Source: Punica granatum
Taxonomy: Eukaryota > Streptophyta > Magnoliopsida > Myrtales > Lythraceae
Assembly (NCBI RefSeq): GCF_007655135.1
Contig: NC_045128.1
Coordinates: forward strand, 41,615,885 to 41,679,884
Length of the DNA stretch: 64,000 nucleotides
Direction of reading: 5' to 3'
How positions within the stretch are numbered: the stretch's first letter is position 1; each line of letters starts with the position of its first letter. The translations under genes were made by a program, and so were the position numbers. Below the pieces are notes generated by a model. It was not told the origin of the DNA. It worked only from the letters and a program-made list of their open reading frames with translations, and did no database searches. Below, piece after piece: positions 1-9,339 of this stretch.

Positions 1-907
1 CCAACAAATTACAGGCTACTTCAGTAATCCCATTGCCATGAGCAAGTGCCATTGCTTGAACGGAAGGAAGTCCTCCTCCTCTGCCACTCACTCGTTTTGC
101 AATTCTACGAACAGTGGAAATGTTGGTTGATTTGACAGGAACATTATAATTGTCGACCCATGGGGTAACTCCAATCACCACAACACCCTTTCCTTGCGCT
201 GCTTGACTTGGTCCTTCGTCAGGTTTGAGGGGTAGTGGGTTCGAATTCAGCCCTCCTGCCCACAGGTTTCCGCTAAGATTGGGCTTGAAATATCCCAGTG
301 CTCTCCGAATGGAATCGAGTGTCCTCCCTTCTTCATGTGCAGCTCCGTACAGGAATGCAGGCACTGTAAGCAAAGTTGGACAATAAAATGACAAGGCCAA
401 GTGCATCTAAGCCGACCAGTTGCTTGCCAATGATATCCCCGTACAAATAGAATCATTGTCATTACGCAATCCAAGCAGAGTACACAAACCTTGAAGTCCA
501 GAGCCAATGTCCATAGCCAAAGACCTCGCAGTCAATACCACTTGTTCGACGGAAGTTTGAGCCAAAGGGTGAAAGCAGATATGGTCCACAACTCCGAGTC
601 TAGGATGACTACCCAAATGCAACTCCAGATCAACAGCATCAAAAGCAGCTTTAACCATAGCTAGGACAGCAGCTTTCAAGGGGCAAGAATCGGGCATTGG
701 CTTCTCGGCCAATCTTGAGACAACAGTATAGCCAACTCTATTGTAAATGGCATCTTCAAACTTGTTCACGATAGCTGCCCCCTTTGACAATCTTGCGGCT
801 CGTTCGATTGACTCCAAGGCAACCCTGTTTCGGCTCTCGGATATGTACACCTTCCCGCAAGCAAGCATTGCTTTTAACATCTTCGTTCCCTCCTTGCCTT
901 CCAAAAA
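1..907 (-). CDS. Formiminotransferase N-domain-like protein, 3' part cut by window edge
   Basis: Two exons are visible on the minus strand: 907..490 and 363..1, joined across an intron at 364..489 (donor G|GTTTGT, acceptor TTACAG). The junction rebuilds an in-frame Leu-Gln-Val-Pro-Ala. The protein matches the plant formimidoyltransferase-cyclodeaminase-like family: a start near MLACGKVYISESRNR, then IVNKFEDAIYNRVGYT, then LGSHPRLGVVDHICFHPL, then FLYGAAHEEGRTLDSIR. In animals this domain moves a formimino group to tetrahydrofolate; the plant role is not well defined. A good acceptor (TCTGTCTGCAG at 908..918) shows that at least one upstream exon exists beyond 918, but I could not place it. 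The reading frame runs off the window at position 1, so the C-terminus is missing. Family assignment is firm; the N-terminus is not resolved. Confidence 0.8.
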
Positions 908-1280
908 CTGCAGACAGAGATAAGCAGATAATACAATTACATCATGATAAGAATCAGTGGACATGGATGGTTGGCTGGGGACCACAAACGCCCCATGCCT
1001 TCTGACTGATTTTGGCAACAAACACGTATTCTTATCACCAAGTTGTCATCAAGACCTCCTCAAATATACTTAAATAAATACTCTCGCCGGAATCAGAACA
1101 AAAGGGGGAGCTTTTCATCAGCAATATCATCTATTTCATTTCCTGATAAAAGAGTAACCTTCACTCTAATTCTTATACAGTATTCATACAATTATCATTA
1201 CAGACAAATACCCAGAAAGCAAAACAGCTAAAATACTACAACCCAACAAAAAATTTGCAACATCTAAGGAAACCAACCGA

Positions 1281-1724
1281 TCAAAATTCCATATTTTTAT
1301 CGTCCGCGCTCTTCGGGTAACCCTTGTACTCCAATTTCACACCCAAGCTCGCACAGATAGCCTTGAACTTCAGCCTCAGGTCCCCCATGATCTCCTGAAC
1401 GCTCTCATTCTCCGGATCCATGACCGGGTACCTCTCCAGCAGCAGCTCCATGGTCTTAACGCTCTTCTGGACCCGGGACGAGAACCGTTCCGGGTCGACC
1501 CGGATTGCGGAGCTCCACACGTCCACGCAACCCCGGTAGAACCCAAGCTCCTCCCCGGTCTCGAACCCCACCTTCAGGCCCACCTGCCTGGCCTCCTCCC
1601 GGCCGGCCTCCAGGCCGTAGTCGTACCCCTCCGCGTAGCCTTCCTTGAAGTGGGCGTCTTCGAGGTTCAGGGACGAGTCGAAGAGGTCTGCGACAGCGTC
1701 CGCCGGGTCGGGTCTCGGATCCAT
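1281..1724 (-). CDS. LTO1: LTO1 homologue (Yae1/Lto1 family Fe-S assembly adaptor)
   Basis: Single-exon gene of 147 aa. Residues about 25-70 carry the repeated Gly-x3-Gly pattern (EGYAEGYDYGLEAGREE then VGFETGEELGFYRG) known as the deca-GX3 motif of the Yae1/Lto1 family. In yeast and humans the Lto1-Yae1 complex brings the cytosolic iron-sulfur targeting complex to the ABC protein Rli1/ABCE1, which acts in ribosome recycling. The C-terminus Met-Glu-Phe fits the reported targeting-complex recognition tail [LIM]-[DES]-[WF]. I chose the ATG at 1722-1724 because the sequence above it is promoter-like (a TATATATATA stretch at about 1784-1793) and because the duplicated segment at 21706 loses similarity on the coding side only. 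The gene is head-to-head with the coiled-coil gene starting at 2619, so about 0.9 kb serves both as upstream DNA. Confidence 0.88.
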   Translation of the reverse strand: MDPRPDPADAVADLFDSSLNLEDAHFKEGYAEGYDYGLEAGREEARQVGLKVGFETGEELGFYRGCVDVWSSAIRVDPERFSSRVQKSVKTMELLLERYPVMDPENESVQEIMGDLRLKFKAICASLGVKLEYKGYPKSADDKNMEF

Positions 1725-2406
1725 GCTGAGAAGTTGTGTGGGGTATGACCTGACCTGCAGGCAATATCGGCGGTCCGATGAATATATATATATGGGCTTA
1801 GAGATGAGCTGTAATAATGGGCTGTGCTTGGGCCCAAATTTGAGTGCACATGACAACCTTTTCCTTTGCCGGGAAACCAATATGCAGCATTTTTTTTTTA
1901 TTTTTCTTGAAGTCAAACACTCTCCCCTTCCAATGGGTACTAAAGAAGATGGTTGGATCATTCATTCTTCATCTCCAGCTCCAGAAGACTTTAGAACTGG
2001 GGAACAGCAGTCAATTGTACATAACATGGCCTTTTGCTACGAAAGAAAGCAATTCCATCCTCTTATTCAAGGAAAAAAGCAACTGGTAATTGCAATTGCA
2101 AGGAAAAATCTTTCCGTTTTCAAGTTGAAGAAAAGTGTCTACTTTTTGATGCTCTGCTTGAGCTGAGATGCAAGTTGGGGTTGAAAATGTGGTTCGTACT
2201 ATGAGTGTTGTGTGAAGAAATCTCGGGAAGGAGCATGCGTGCATGGTGGGATCTCAAAATATAAAAAGGATTAACAAAAACTTTTTTTTTAATATAGTGA
2301 AATTCTCCATAATCAACGCTCTTGAGACACACTGACACAGTTCTCATGCTCCTCTGCTTCATCAACCCTTTTGCTCACTCCGTTCCCATCAGCACCACCG
2401 TACAGA

Positions 2407-2445
<39 letters not shown>

Positions 2446-2618
2446 TGAGTTTGACAGAGCAAAGCAGTTTGGTGCATGGTCCATTTCGCATGAGAGGCAA
2501 ACGTTTTATCCATGATGACAGCAGTGTAAACCCAGAAAGGGAGCTGAGGGGGGAGTGACTGATCGATCCCGAGTGTTGTTCTGCCCGCGTTTTGCTCCGG
2601 CCAGCTTCAAGCGGAGAG
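1725..2618. promoter_or_regulatory. Shared divergent promoter region, copy 1, with (GA)n tract
   Basis: This interval separates LTO1 (-) from the membrane coiled-coil gene (+). It contains a TATA-like alternating tract at 1784-1793 on the LTO1 side and a GA microsatellite of about 17 units at 2408-2441 on the plus-strand gene side, probably in its 5' leader. The whole interval reappears with moderate divergence at 21744-22922, so it moved as one block with its flanking genes. Promoter function is inferred from position only. Confidence 0.5.
2408..2441. repeat. (GA)n microsatellite
   Basis: Uninterrupted GA dinucleotides, about 17 units, in the presumed 5' leader of the coiled-coil gene copy 1. 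The equivalent tract in copy 2 (22680-22747) is about twice as long. Confidence 0.95.
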
Positions 2619-4091
2619 ATGGCAATGGGGGGATACCCCGTCAAGGGTAGCAGCGGAGGAGGGCAGAGAGAGAGGGGCCGGGCGTATGGGTTGATGCTGC
2701 TGGTGGCATTCGGGGCAGCGCTTCTGGGAGTGATGGCCCTGCACAAGCTCAGAGAGAGACGCATCCACAACCTCCACCTCGAGGACAAGGACCGGGAGCT
2801 CTTCTCCCTCCATCTTCACTTACAGGTGCGCCCTCTCCCCCTCCATGAGACATGCAAGTCAAATTCATGGGTCAATCTGTTGCATTTCTCAACTTTTTGC
2901 CATTGCATGGAACTTGAGAGATTAGGTCTAACCCAGAGCAGACAGAATTTCCCGAGAACAGCTTTGATCTGTTGCAGTGGCAAATGGCGAAGATTTCTGC
3001 TCTAGGGTAGGATAGTCTTGGCTGCATTTGTGTCGATCGGTGTCCTGTTGACTTGCATGTAAAAAATTTGGGATTTTTCCAGTTAAGGGTGCAGAAAGTT
3101 TGATCCTTTATTGGCGACATTTGATCTAACCATCTTTCACCATAGATACCAAAGCATGTGCCATTCATAAGTTTCAGCAGTAAGATCGCATGATGTTGTT
3201 GGTGAGGTTGTTGGGTAACATGAATTAATCATTCCGTAGAATGTTATGCGTCATCCATATTCATGGTTATATTGTAACCATTTAATTGCCGGCGTTTTCT
3301 TTTCTAGAGCAGAAGGAGAGAGATACCAACAAAGAAATCAGGAAGAAGGCTGAAAATATGAGGGCAAAGGTATACTTCCTCAGGACACAGAAGATGGAGC
3401 TAGACAGCCGGGTTCTAGAGATGCAATCCACCATCAGCTCGTTGAAAGATGAGCAGAGGACAATGGACTTAGTGCTTGAAGAAAAGCGAGACGAGATCAA
3501 GTTGCTGCGCGAGGAGGAGATGGAGACTGGCAAGACAGATCTTCAAGGGACTTCTCTGAAGGAGATCTTGAATCAGAAGGATATTGAAATTGCAGATCTA
3601 AAACATCAGCTCGAACGTCTGAATGTGAGCATGAGAGGAAGTGAAACACGGAAGGAACAAATGAACAAACTTGAGAAGAGAGAAGAGAGAAGAGAGCAGG
3701 CAAAGGCATGAATCCTCTAATAATTCAACTGTCGCTAGAGGAGTCGAGGAAACTGAGAGAAAACTCGGTGTTCTGACGGTACAATGATGGTGGAGAAAGA
3801 GAAGTTGCAGGATCAGGGGGAATGTGACAGAAGAAGGTTCAGTGCAAGGAGAAGCTGCTCGAAAGGATAACAGTTTCGAGGGCCCTGGGATGATTAGAGA
3901 TGGTTCTGCAGGTTCCCAGGAAGAGAAGAACTCTGTCGAACAAGGGACAAGGAATGACTTAAATGCAGTCTCTACAGATGATGGTGCTGCCAGGGATGCA
4001 GTTGTTGAAGGAAAAGCTGAATTGAAGAAACTCGAAGAGGGAGAGAAGTCATATCAGCCAGGGGATAGCAGTGGTCATTTGAGTTCAACAG
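2619..4091 (+). pseudogene. Membrane coiled-coil protein gene, copy 1, frameshifted and truncated
   Basis: Exon 1 is 2619..2825 and exon 2 starts at 3313, the same two-exon structure as the intact copy at 22923. Exon 1 encodes a hydrophobic segment (YGLMLLVAFGAALLG) and exon 2 a coiled coil (LEMQSTISSLKDEQRT). Exon 2 reads to a TGA at 3709-3711, giving only 201 aa against 581 aa in the other copy. Past the stop, similarity resumes in another frame (about 3824-4091, SVEQGTRNDL, KAELKKLEEGEKS), so indels lie between about 3690 and 3824. Similarity to the other copy ends abruptly at about 4091, just after GAGTTCAACAG, where unrelated repeat sequence begins; the last 270 or so codons are absent. 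A shortened protein could still be made, but the pattern is that of a decaying duplicate. Confidence 0.85.
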
Positions 4092-4190
4092 TAAGATAAT
4101 TCAACACATGGTATCAAAGCTCAAACTCAACCCATAACATAGTTATGGCGGGAGAAGCAGCCATTATATGCTCATCACACTGTTCTTTCG
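4092..4190 (+). repeat. Dispersed repeat fragment (first part), with primer-binding-site-like motif
   Basis: The sequence from the truncation point onward matches 10986-11070 closely (CATAACATAGTTATGG, GGAGAAGCAGCCATTATAT, CACTGTTCTTTC). At 4109-4120 it holds TGGTATCAAAGC, the motif complementary to the 3' end of initiator tRNA-Met that many plant LTR retrotransposons use as primer binding site. The further match at 5388-5490 pairs with the next part of the 10986 copy, so the two loci carry rearranged pieces of the same element. I cannot define the element's ends. Confidence 0.6.
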
Positions 4191-4229
4191 CAGGATGACA
4201 TATATGAGAGATCACCTAGAAGAAAATAT

Positions 4230-4379
4230 GGTCATGTTATGCTCCTAACTGGTCACAATGCAGAGGCTAGGGAGGAGGATGGACTGGAAGTCTTGAAACC
4301 TTACTGGATCGTCGCTAATAGCTATGGGACGAATTGGGGGATTAATAGTAATACACAAGAGACCGTACATACCACATAA
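4230..4379 (+). pseudogene. C-terminal fragment of a papain-family (C1) cysteine protease
   Basis: Reading from GGT at 4230 gives Gly-His-Val-Met-Leu-Leu-Thr-Gly-His, then YWIVANSYGTNWG, ending at TAA 4377-4379, 49 residues in all. The Gly-His and Asn-Ser-Tyr-Gly elements correspond to the catalytic His and Asn regions of C1 peptidases (usual forms DHGV..VGYG and NSWG). There is no ATG, no Cys active site and no exon structure around it, so this is a stray fragment. The NSYGTNWG variant differs from the NSWG of the protease gene at 7855, so it comes from a different C1 subfamily. Confidence 0.65.
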
Positions 4380-4634
4380 CATATAGTCTTATAGACTCTT
4401 AATTGCAACTCCCAACAACAAGCAGAGATGTAGATACGACGCATATTTATAAGTCATAATATGCGTCATTTCAAGCCAGGCCGATCGAATCACTTCCAAA
4501 CCTTGACAGATTGTAGTTCTACAATTTAACGGCATCAAACAACCTTCTATGTGTCCAATGGATTGTCGAGATCCTACCACACAATCCTGTTTGGAGTCCT
4601 GGTCAACGGATGAAAGGAAAATGCATAGCAAAAC

Positions 4635-4716
4635 GTGCAGTTGGCCGAGTTGGTTTAAGACGCCAGATTAAGGTTGTGGTCCGAAAGGGTGTGGGTTCAA
4701 AATCCCACTCTCCACA
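4635..4716 (+). tRNA. tRNA-Leu(AAG)-like, probably a pseudogene
   Basis: The 82-nt sequence follows plant tRNA-Leu closely: D-arm TTGGCCGAGTTGG, anticodon stem-loop CCAGATTAAGGTTGTGG with anticodon AAG, variable arm GGTCCGAAAGGGTG, T arm GTGGGTTCAAAATCCCAC. Defects are visible: the T loop has one extra A, the anticodon stem carries a mismatch (CCAGA against TGTGG), and the acceptor stem (GTGCAGT against TCTCCAC) has two mismatches. A working tRNA-Leu would have a 7-nt T loop. I read it as a degenerate tRNA copy. Confidence 0.7.
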
Positions 4717-5387
4717 GTCCTCTCCCAGTTTTTCCTTTTCTTCCCGAGCATGCAATTGACTCGAAGAGAAGATTGCTTTGGAAGACAGCAACGCGTACCA
4801 ATAGCAAAGTTGTTAAAGGACTTGATCCCCGGGAACTCGTGTAATTGAACTATTGAAATTCTTCTGCATCACAAAAAACAACTAGAAGTTACCCGAGGCA
4901 ACTTTCGAATTCAGTTCACTTAAATAATCCATACAAATAAGGAAGGACGAAGAACAATATTATACGCCAGCATTGCTTCTCCATTTTTCTTTTATTAAAT
5001 TGGCAAAGACTGCTAACAAGTGTCACCATGACAGAATTCGGACTACCTCGTCGACCTGAGCGAACATTTTGCCATTTATGGGGGCAACTTGAGCTGAGTG
5101 GCACGATTAATTAATCCCGCAAATGCTATGATTTGGTTTGATTAATTATTTGCCAAATTTCTATCTTATGCCCTTCACTGGATTTTCTAAAATGTCTCGT
5201 TCCCGGGATTTTGGATTTTACATCCCCTCCCAAAAGAGAAATCTAAAGACGTTGATCCCCAAATTTTTTTTGGATATTTTATTATTTTTAAAATTATCTC
5301 GGGCATTTGAATGGACTCGACTGAGCTCATTTCATGAACCCTTACCAAATCAGAAAAACTTCCATCAATCCCTTCCCCCCCTTTTAA
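4717..5387. other. Intergenic, no gene recognised
   Basis: AT-rich sequence with no reading frame that resembles a known protein and no clear structural RNA. Confidence 0.6.
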
Positions 5388-5490
5388 TTCACAGTTCCAC
5401 AACACCGGGATTTGGGTCGAGGGGGCGAGTCCATAGAAGGAGGCAAAAGGAAAAGTACGAGCACGAGTCTAATATCTAGTGTATATATGT
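5388..5490 (+). repeat. Dispersed repeat fragment (second part)
   Basis: CAGTTCCACAACACCGGGAT, then GGAGGCAAAAGGAAAAGTAC and ATATCTAGTGTATATATG match 11080-11180 with a few substitutions. At the 11 kb locus this piece follows directly on the piece found at 4092-4190; here the two are separated by 1.2 kb containing the tRNA-like sequence and the protease fragment. Confidence 0.6.
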
Positions 5491-5711
5491 ATACGCCACG
5501 CTCCAATTACAACATTTTTTTTTTTTATACGCTCACGGATGGACTAGCTTGGAAGGTGAAGGGGAAGAAAAATGAGAGTCGGATAAATAAAATATGAGAG
5601 TTAGGCAAAAAAATTTGGAGGAAAAGGAAAAGAGTAAAATCAATGTGATGGAACTTGGGATTAAGAGGTTAAAAGGAGAGGATAGTACTCTCTCCCACCA
5701 GAGACAAGAGG

Positions 5712-5914
5712 CTAGTCTCTCAGCTTCTCGACGAAGTGGGCCGCCACCTCAGCCCTGTCGATGTCCTGCTCTCCCTCGACGGTGGGTGTGTCCTTCCCTC
5801 CGGTGACGTCCGACTCCTTTGCTTTCTCGGCCAGCGACTCGAAGTGGGAGGCCATCTTCGGGACCCGGTCCTTCTCGACGTGTTCTTCCTCCTAGGCTGC
5901 TGCTCAGAAACCAT
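5712..5914 (-). pseudogene. Small hydrophilic reading frame, frameshifted, unrecognised
   Basis: From an ATG at 5853-5855 the minus strand encodes 47 residues (MASHFESLAEKAKESDV and on to AHFVEKLRD) ending at TAG 5712-5714. Upstream in the same frame is EEEHVEKDRVPK after a stop, and a likely original start (MVSEQQPRR) at 5912-5914 lies out of frame, so one small indel appears to separate them. Composition is charged, Lys/Glu/Ala-rich and without hydrophobic segments, as in LEA-like seed proteins, but I do not recognise the family. A CT/AT microsatellite lies directly upstream. Confidence 0.4.
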
Positions 5915-5928
5915 ATTCTCTCCCTTTT

Positions 5929-5931
<3 letters not shown>

Positions 5932-6001
<70 letters not shown>
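5932..6001. repeat. Compound (CT)n(AT)n microsatellite
   Basis: About 19 CT units followed directly by about 15 AT units. On the minus strand it lies immediately upstream of the small reading frame at 5712-5914. Confidence 0.95.
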
Positions 6002-6003
<2 letters not shown>

Positions 6004-6215
6004 TTGCGGAACAGTGCATTTCTACTGTTTCTTTGTCTCTCTATCTATGGCAAAGTAACCGTTGAGTGAAGAGGGCAAGCTTGGCCGAGGGTACGAAAAT
6101 ATAAAGTAGTGGAATTGGCGGTTTGGTCTTGAGCGAGGAAGCGGACTGTTGTGCATGGAGAATGACTTGTGTTAGCCGAGTTGCAGCAGTGCGACGTGGT
6201 CGGAGTTGGGCTAAC

Positions 6216-7050
6216 TCAGTGAGTTAATGGCTCCCTGAATTGCTGACACGTGGTGGTGACGAGGTGGTTCTTAGTCGCTTGCGAGGCTTCATTTGCTGCG
6301 TTGCAAGCCCCATCAGTCCCAGTGTAGGTGTAGTTGCTCTCAGTAGTTAGGCCCTTGTTGTGTATTATGAACTCGAACGCATCTTCCATGAGCCCACCCA
6401 TGCATCCCTGCTCCTTGCCCTTGGTGTCGCAGTCCACGAGTTCTTGCTCAGAAAGGGAGATCAACTTCCCAGTGGTCAGCTGGTTGATGCTCTCCGTGGC
6501 CGCAACTGCTGAGAAAGCCCAACAGCAGCCTATTCCCATCACAAATATTGGAGGGCATATCAGAAGTCAGATACGCTTGAAATCTTAGTGGTACCAATCT
6601 ACTATCCCTGATCGGAGTCACGGCCCCTTTCTTCCTCCAATCCATTTCGCTCAGGACCACAGTCACATTCTCGTATATAAATGGTGTCTCCCTCCACGTC
6701 CTCCTCATACCCAAGAGTCTCTTGTACCCATTACTCAAACTCCTGAACTCCTTGTTTGTCGTGTCTGCAAACTGGTTGATCCCGAGCTTGTAGGACCTGG
6801 TCCCAGCGGCATTGAACGACTCAATGAACTCCACATTGTCCCTGAAGATCTCAAGCCGCCTAATCTTCTCCGCCTCATTCTTGTAGATGCGACCGTAAGT
6901 TGCCATCCACTACTCGCGCCTCTCGGCTATAGAAGGGGAAGAAGCCTCTTCGTGGAGCTCTCGGGATGAGGCTAACTGGCAAGAAAAGAGAGCCGTGACA
7001 AGGAAGAGAGCCAACGTAGATTGCATTTGCTGCTTCACTGATGAAGTCAT
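6216..7050 (-). pseudogene. Papain-like cysteine protease pseudogene (SAG39/SAG12 type)
   Basis: The minus strand from ATG 7048-7050 encodes a signal peptide-like start (LALFLVTALFSCQLASS), the I29 propeptide with an ERFNIN-type helix (EKIRRLEIFRDNVEFIESFN) and the mature start WRKKGAVTP, then [11 protein letters not shown] with the catalytic Cys and SEQELVDCD. Several defects are clear. A TAG at 6910-6912 replaces the Gln of the usual EQWM motif. The QGQCG/donor region before the intron is missing, so exon 1 cannot splice as in the intact paralogue. After SQATK the sequence departs from the family and stops at 6216-6218, so the catalytic His and Asn are lost. It lies head-to-head with the intact gene at 7855. 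Confidence 0.88.
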
Positions 7051-7770
7051 TTTTCGGTTGATGACTACTTGTGGTATAGATGACGAAATGTTCTTTTCCT
7101 ACATGAGTACCGGGCAAGTTGTATATATGATTTTGATAGGCTGAGGTTGTGTTCCGTGGAAGTTGCTCTGTTAGGACTGTCCTGAAATTTTATTAGGCTT
7201 GTCATTTCTGTCTATGCAAACTACGAGCAAAACCAAAAATATAAGAGCTGCTCTTTTGTTTTTTTCATAGTGATCACAAAATGCTCCATAGTATCTTCAT
7301 TTTCAGTTTGGGGTTCTTACATGGTTGTGACAGCAGTTTCGGATGATCTATTATGGACTTGAATTGTTCGTTTACCATACATGGTGGCACGATTGAAACT
7401 TTTGTGATGGTTTGCTGTACTTCCATAACACAAACGCGGTGGCTTGCGAAGGGCACTTGATTGGACCCTTTGCTGGAAGCTGGAGCTGTGGAACTTGAGG
7501 TTCTACAGACATCAAGACATAGTTTATGTGATAACAGGATACGTACGGTATGCAAGTTCTATGTGGTGCTGTAGTAAGGTTGAAGTGTTTGAAAGTTTAA
7601 CTCTGACGGCATGGTGAGAGGAAGTCGAGAATGAGGTCTTCAGAAAATTATAATGATTGATTCTTACTGCTCCATATTCTATACCATAATGGTTTATCAG
7701 TCACGTTGATAGGGAACGCTCTTCTGTCTCATTCCAAGGCCGATAGTCATATGCAGAGGACTCTTTTGCC

Positions 7771-7779
7771 TATATATAC
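7771..7779 (+). promoter_or_regulatory. TATA box of the cysteine protease gene
   Basis: TATATATAC lies 76 bases before the ATG at 7855, a normal distance for a plant TATA box with a short 5' leader. Confidence 0.6.
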
Positions 7780-7854
7780 ATCCCAATTTCATCCCGGAGA
7801 CAGCACTACTCATTCATTCAAAACACATAACTAACGAACTTGAGAAACTACGAA

Positions 7855-8961
7855 ATGGCATTCCTGAAGCAGCATCAAGGCATTTGTCTCGCTCTGCTCT
7901 TCATTGCAGGAGCTTTGGCTCCGCTAGCTGCTTCCCGCAGCTTGCAGAAAGGGCTGTCCATGCACGAGAGGCACGAGCAGTGGATGGCTCAATATGGACG
8001 AGTCTACAAGGACGCCACTGAGAAGCAGAGGCGTTTCGACATATTTAAGGAGAATGTGGAACACATCGAGTCCTTTAACAGTGCAAACGAGAAACCTTAC
8101 AGGCTTGGCGTCAATCAGTTTGCAGACTTGACCAATGAGGAGTTCAAGGCCTCAAAGAATGGGTTTAGGTCTCACATGTGCTCCACGGATGGCGCTTCTT
8201 TCAAGTATGAAAACGTCACTGCGGTGCCATCGACTATGGACTGGAGGAAGAAAGGAGCTGTTACACCCGTGAAAGACCAAGGCCAATGCGGTATTCACAT
8301 CTGTAATTTGTTAATTACTTCTTTAAGTGCTTAGTTACGCATATTCTAATAGCTCATTCATAAAACTGCAGGATGTTGCTGGGCTTTCTCAGCCGTTGCT
8401 GCAGTGGAAGGAATCACGGAAATCTCAGCCGGTAAGTTGGTCTCACTCTCTGAGCAAGAACTGGTTGACTGTGACAAGGGCGGGGAGGATCAGGGCTGCG
8501 AGGGTGGGTGGATGGATAGTGCCTTCCAATTCGTCGAGAAACACGGGCTGACCACCGAGGCTAAGTACCCATACGAGGGCACAGACGGTACATGCAACAA
8601 CAAAGCGGAATCGAACCAAGCAACTAAGATTACAGGATATGAGGACGTGCCCGCCAACAATGAGGCGGCACTGCTGAAGGCAGTGGCCAATCAGCCAGTC
8701 TCAGTGGCCATCGATGCAGGAGGGGTCGAGTTCCAGTTCTACTCAAGTGGTGTCTTTACCGGATCTTGTGGGACTGAGCTAGACCACGGTGTTACTGCTG
8801 TGGGCTACGGGGTGAGTGATGACGGGATGAAGTACTGGCTTGTCAAGAACTCGTGGGGAGCACAGTGGGGGGAAGAAGGATACATAAGGATGCAAAGGGA
8901 TGTCGATGCCAAGGAAGGTCTCTGCGGCATTGCAATGAAGGCTTCCTACCCAACCGCTTAA
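7855..8961 (+). CDS. Papain-like cysteine protease, SAG39/SAG12 type, intact
   Basis: Two exons, 7855..8290 and 8372..8961 (intron GTATTC..CTGCAG), encode 341 aa, the usual family length. In order: signal peptide ([15 protein letters not shown]), inhibitor I29 propeptide with the ERFNIN pattern ([20 protein letters not shown]) and [13 protein letters not shown], mature domain from about residue 125, catalytic Cys in [13 protein letters not shown] with the intron splitting the Gly codon, His in [11 protein letters not shown] and Asn in NSWG. There is no C-terminal granulin domain. Members are made as zymogens, enter the secretory route and degrade protein in the vacuole, often during senescence, stress or seed reserve use. 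I chose the ATG at 7855 because it begins the signal peptide and the frame upstream lacks another ATG. Confidence 0.93.
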
Positions 8962-9339
8962 GTTCCAAATCTTAGAGCTTAATGTTGCTCATATATTGTA
9001 CAGATAATATGGCGCGTTCTCGTTGCCTGCAATATCAAATCGTACACAATGTATCCTCATGAAGATTACAACTTATAGCACGATACTGCTAGTTAACATG
9101 TTCCGAGTGCAGAACAATACCATTGAAACAGTGGCAAGATGCTTGATATTCTACTATTTCAGTCGACAATTTACAACTACAACGATTATAAACAACATGA
9201 CCTGACTCATGATTGGTTCTCAAGTCTTGGACAGACAGATTGTTCGAGTAAATCAATCGAATGATAGCATCGCCTGCCTCTTAGACTTCTACAGTTTCTC
9301 CACCAGGGGACAAAAAAGGGTGAATCTATGGTTAATGAC

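Noticed and set aside
1645..2166. 173-aa plus-strand frame across the LTO1 start
   Set aside because: Antisense to LTO1 and promoter; not conserved in the duplicate at 21.7 kb.
5736..6065. Plus-strand frames of 109 and 79 aa
   Set aside because: Mostly CT/AT microsatellite translation and antisense of the small minus-strand frame.
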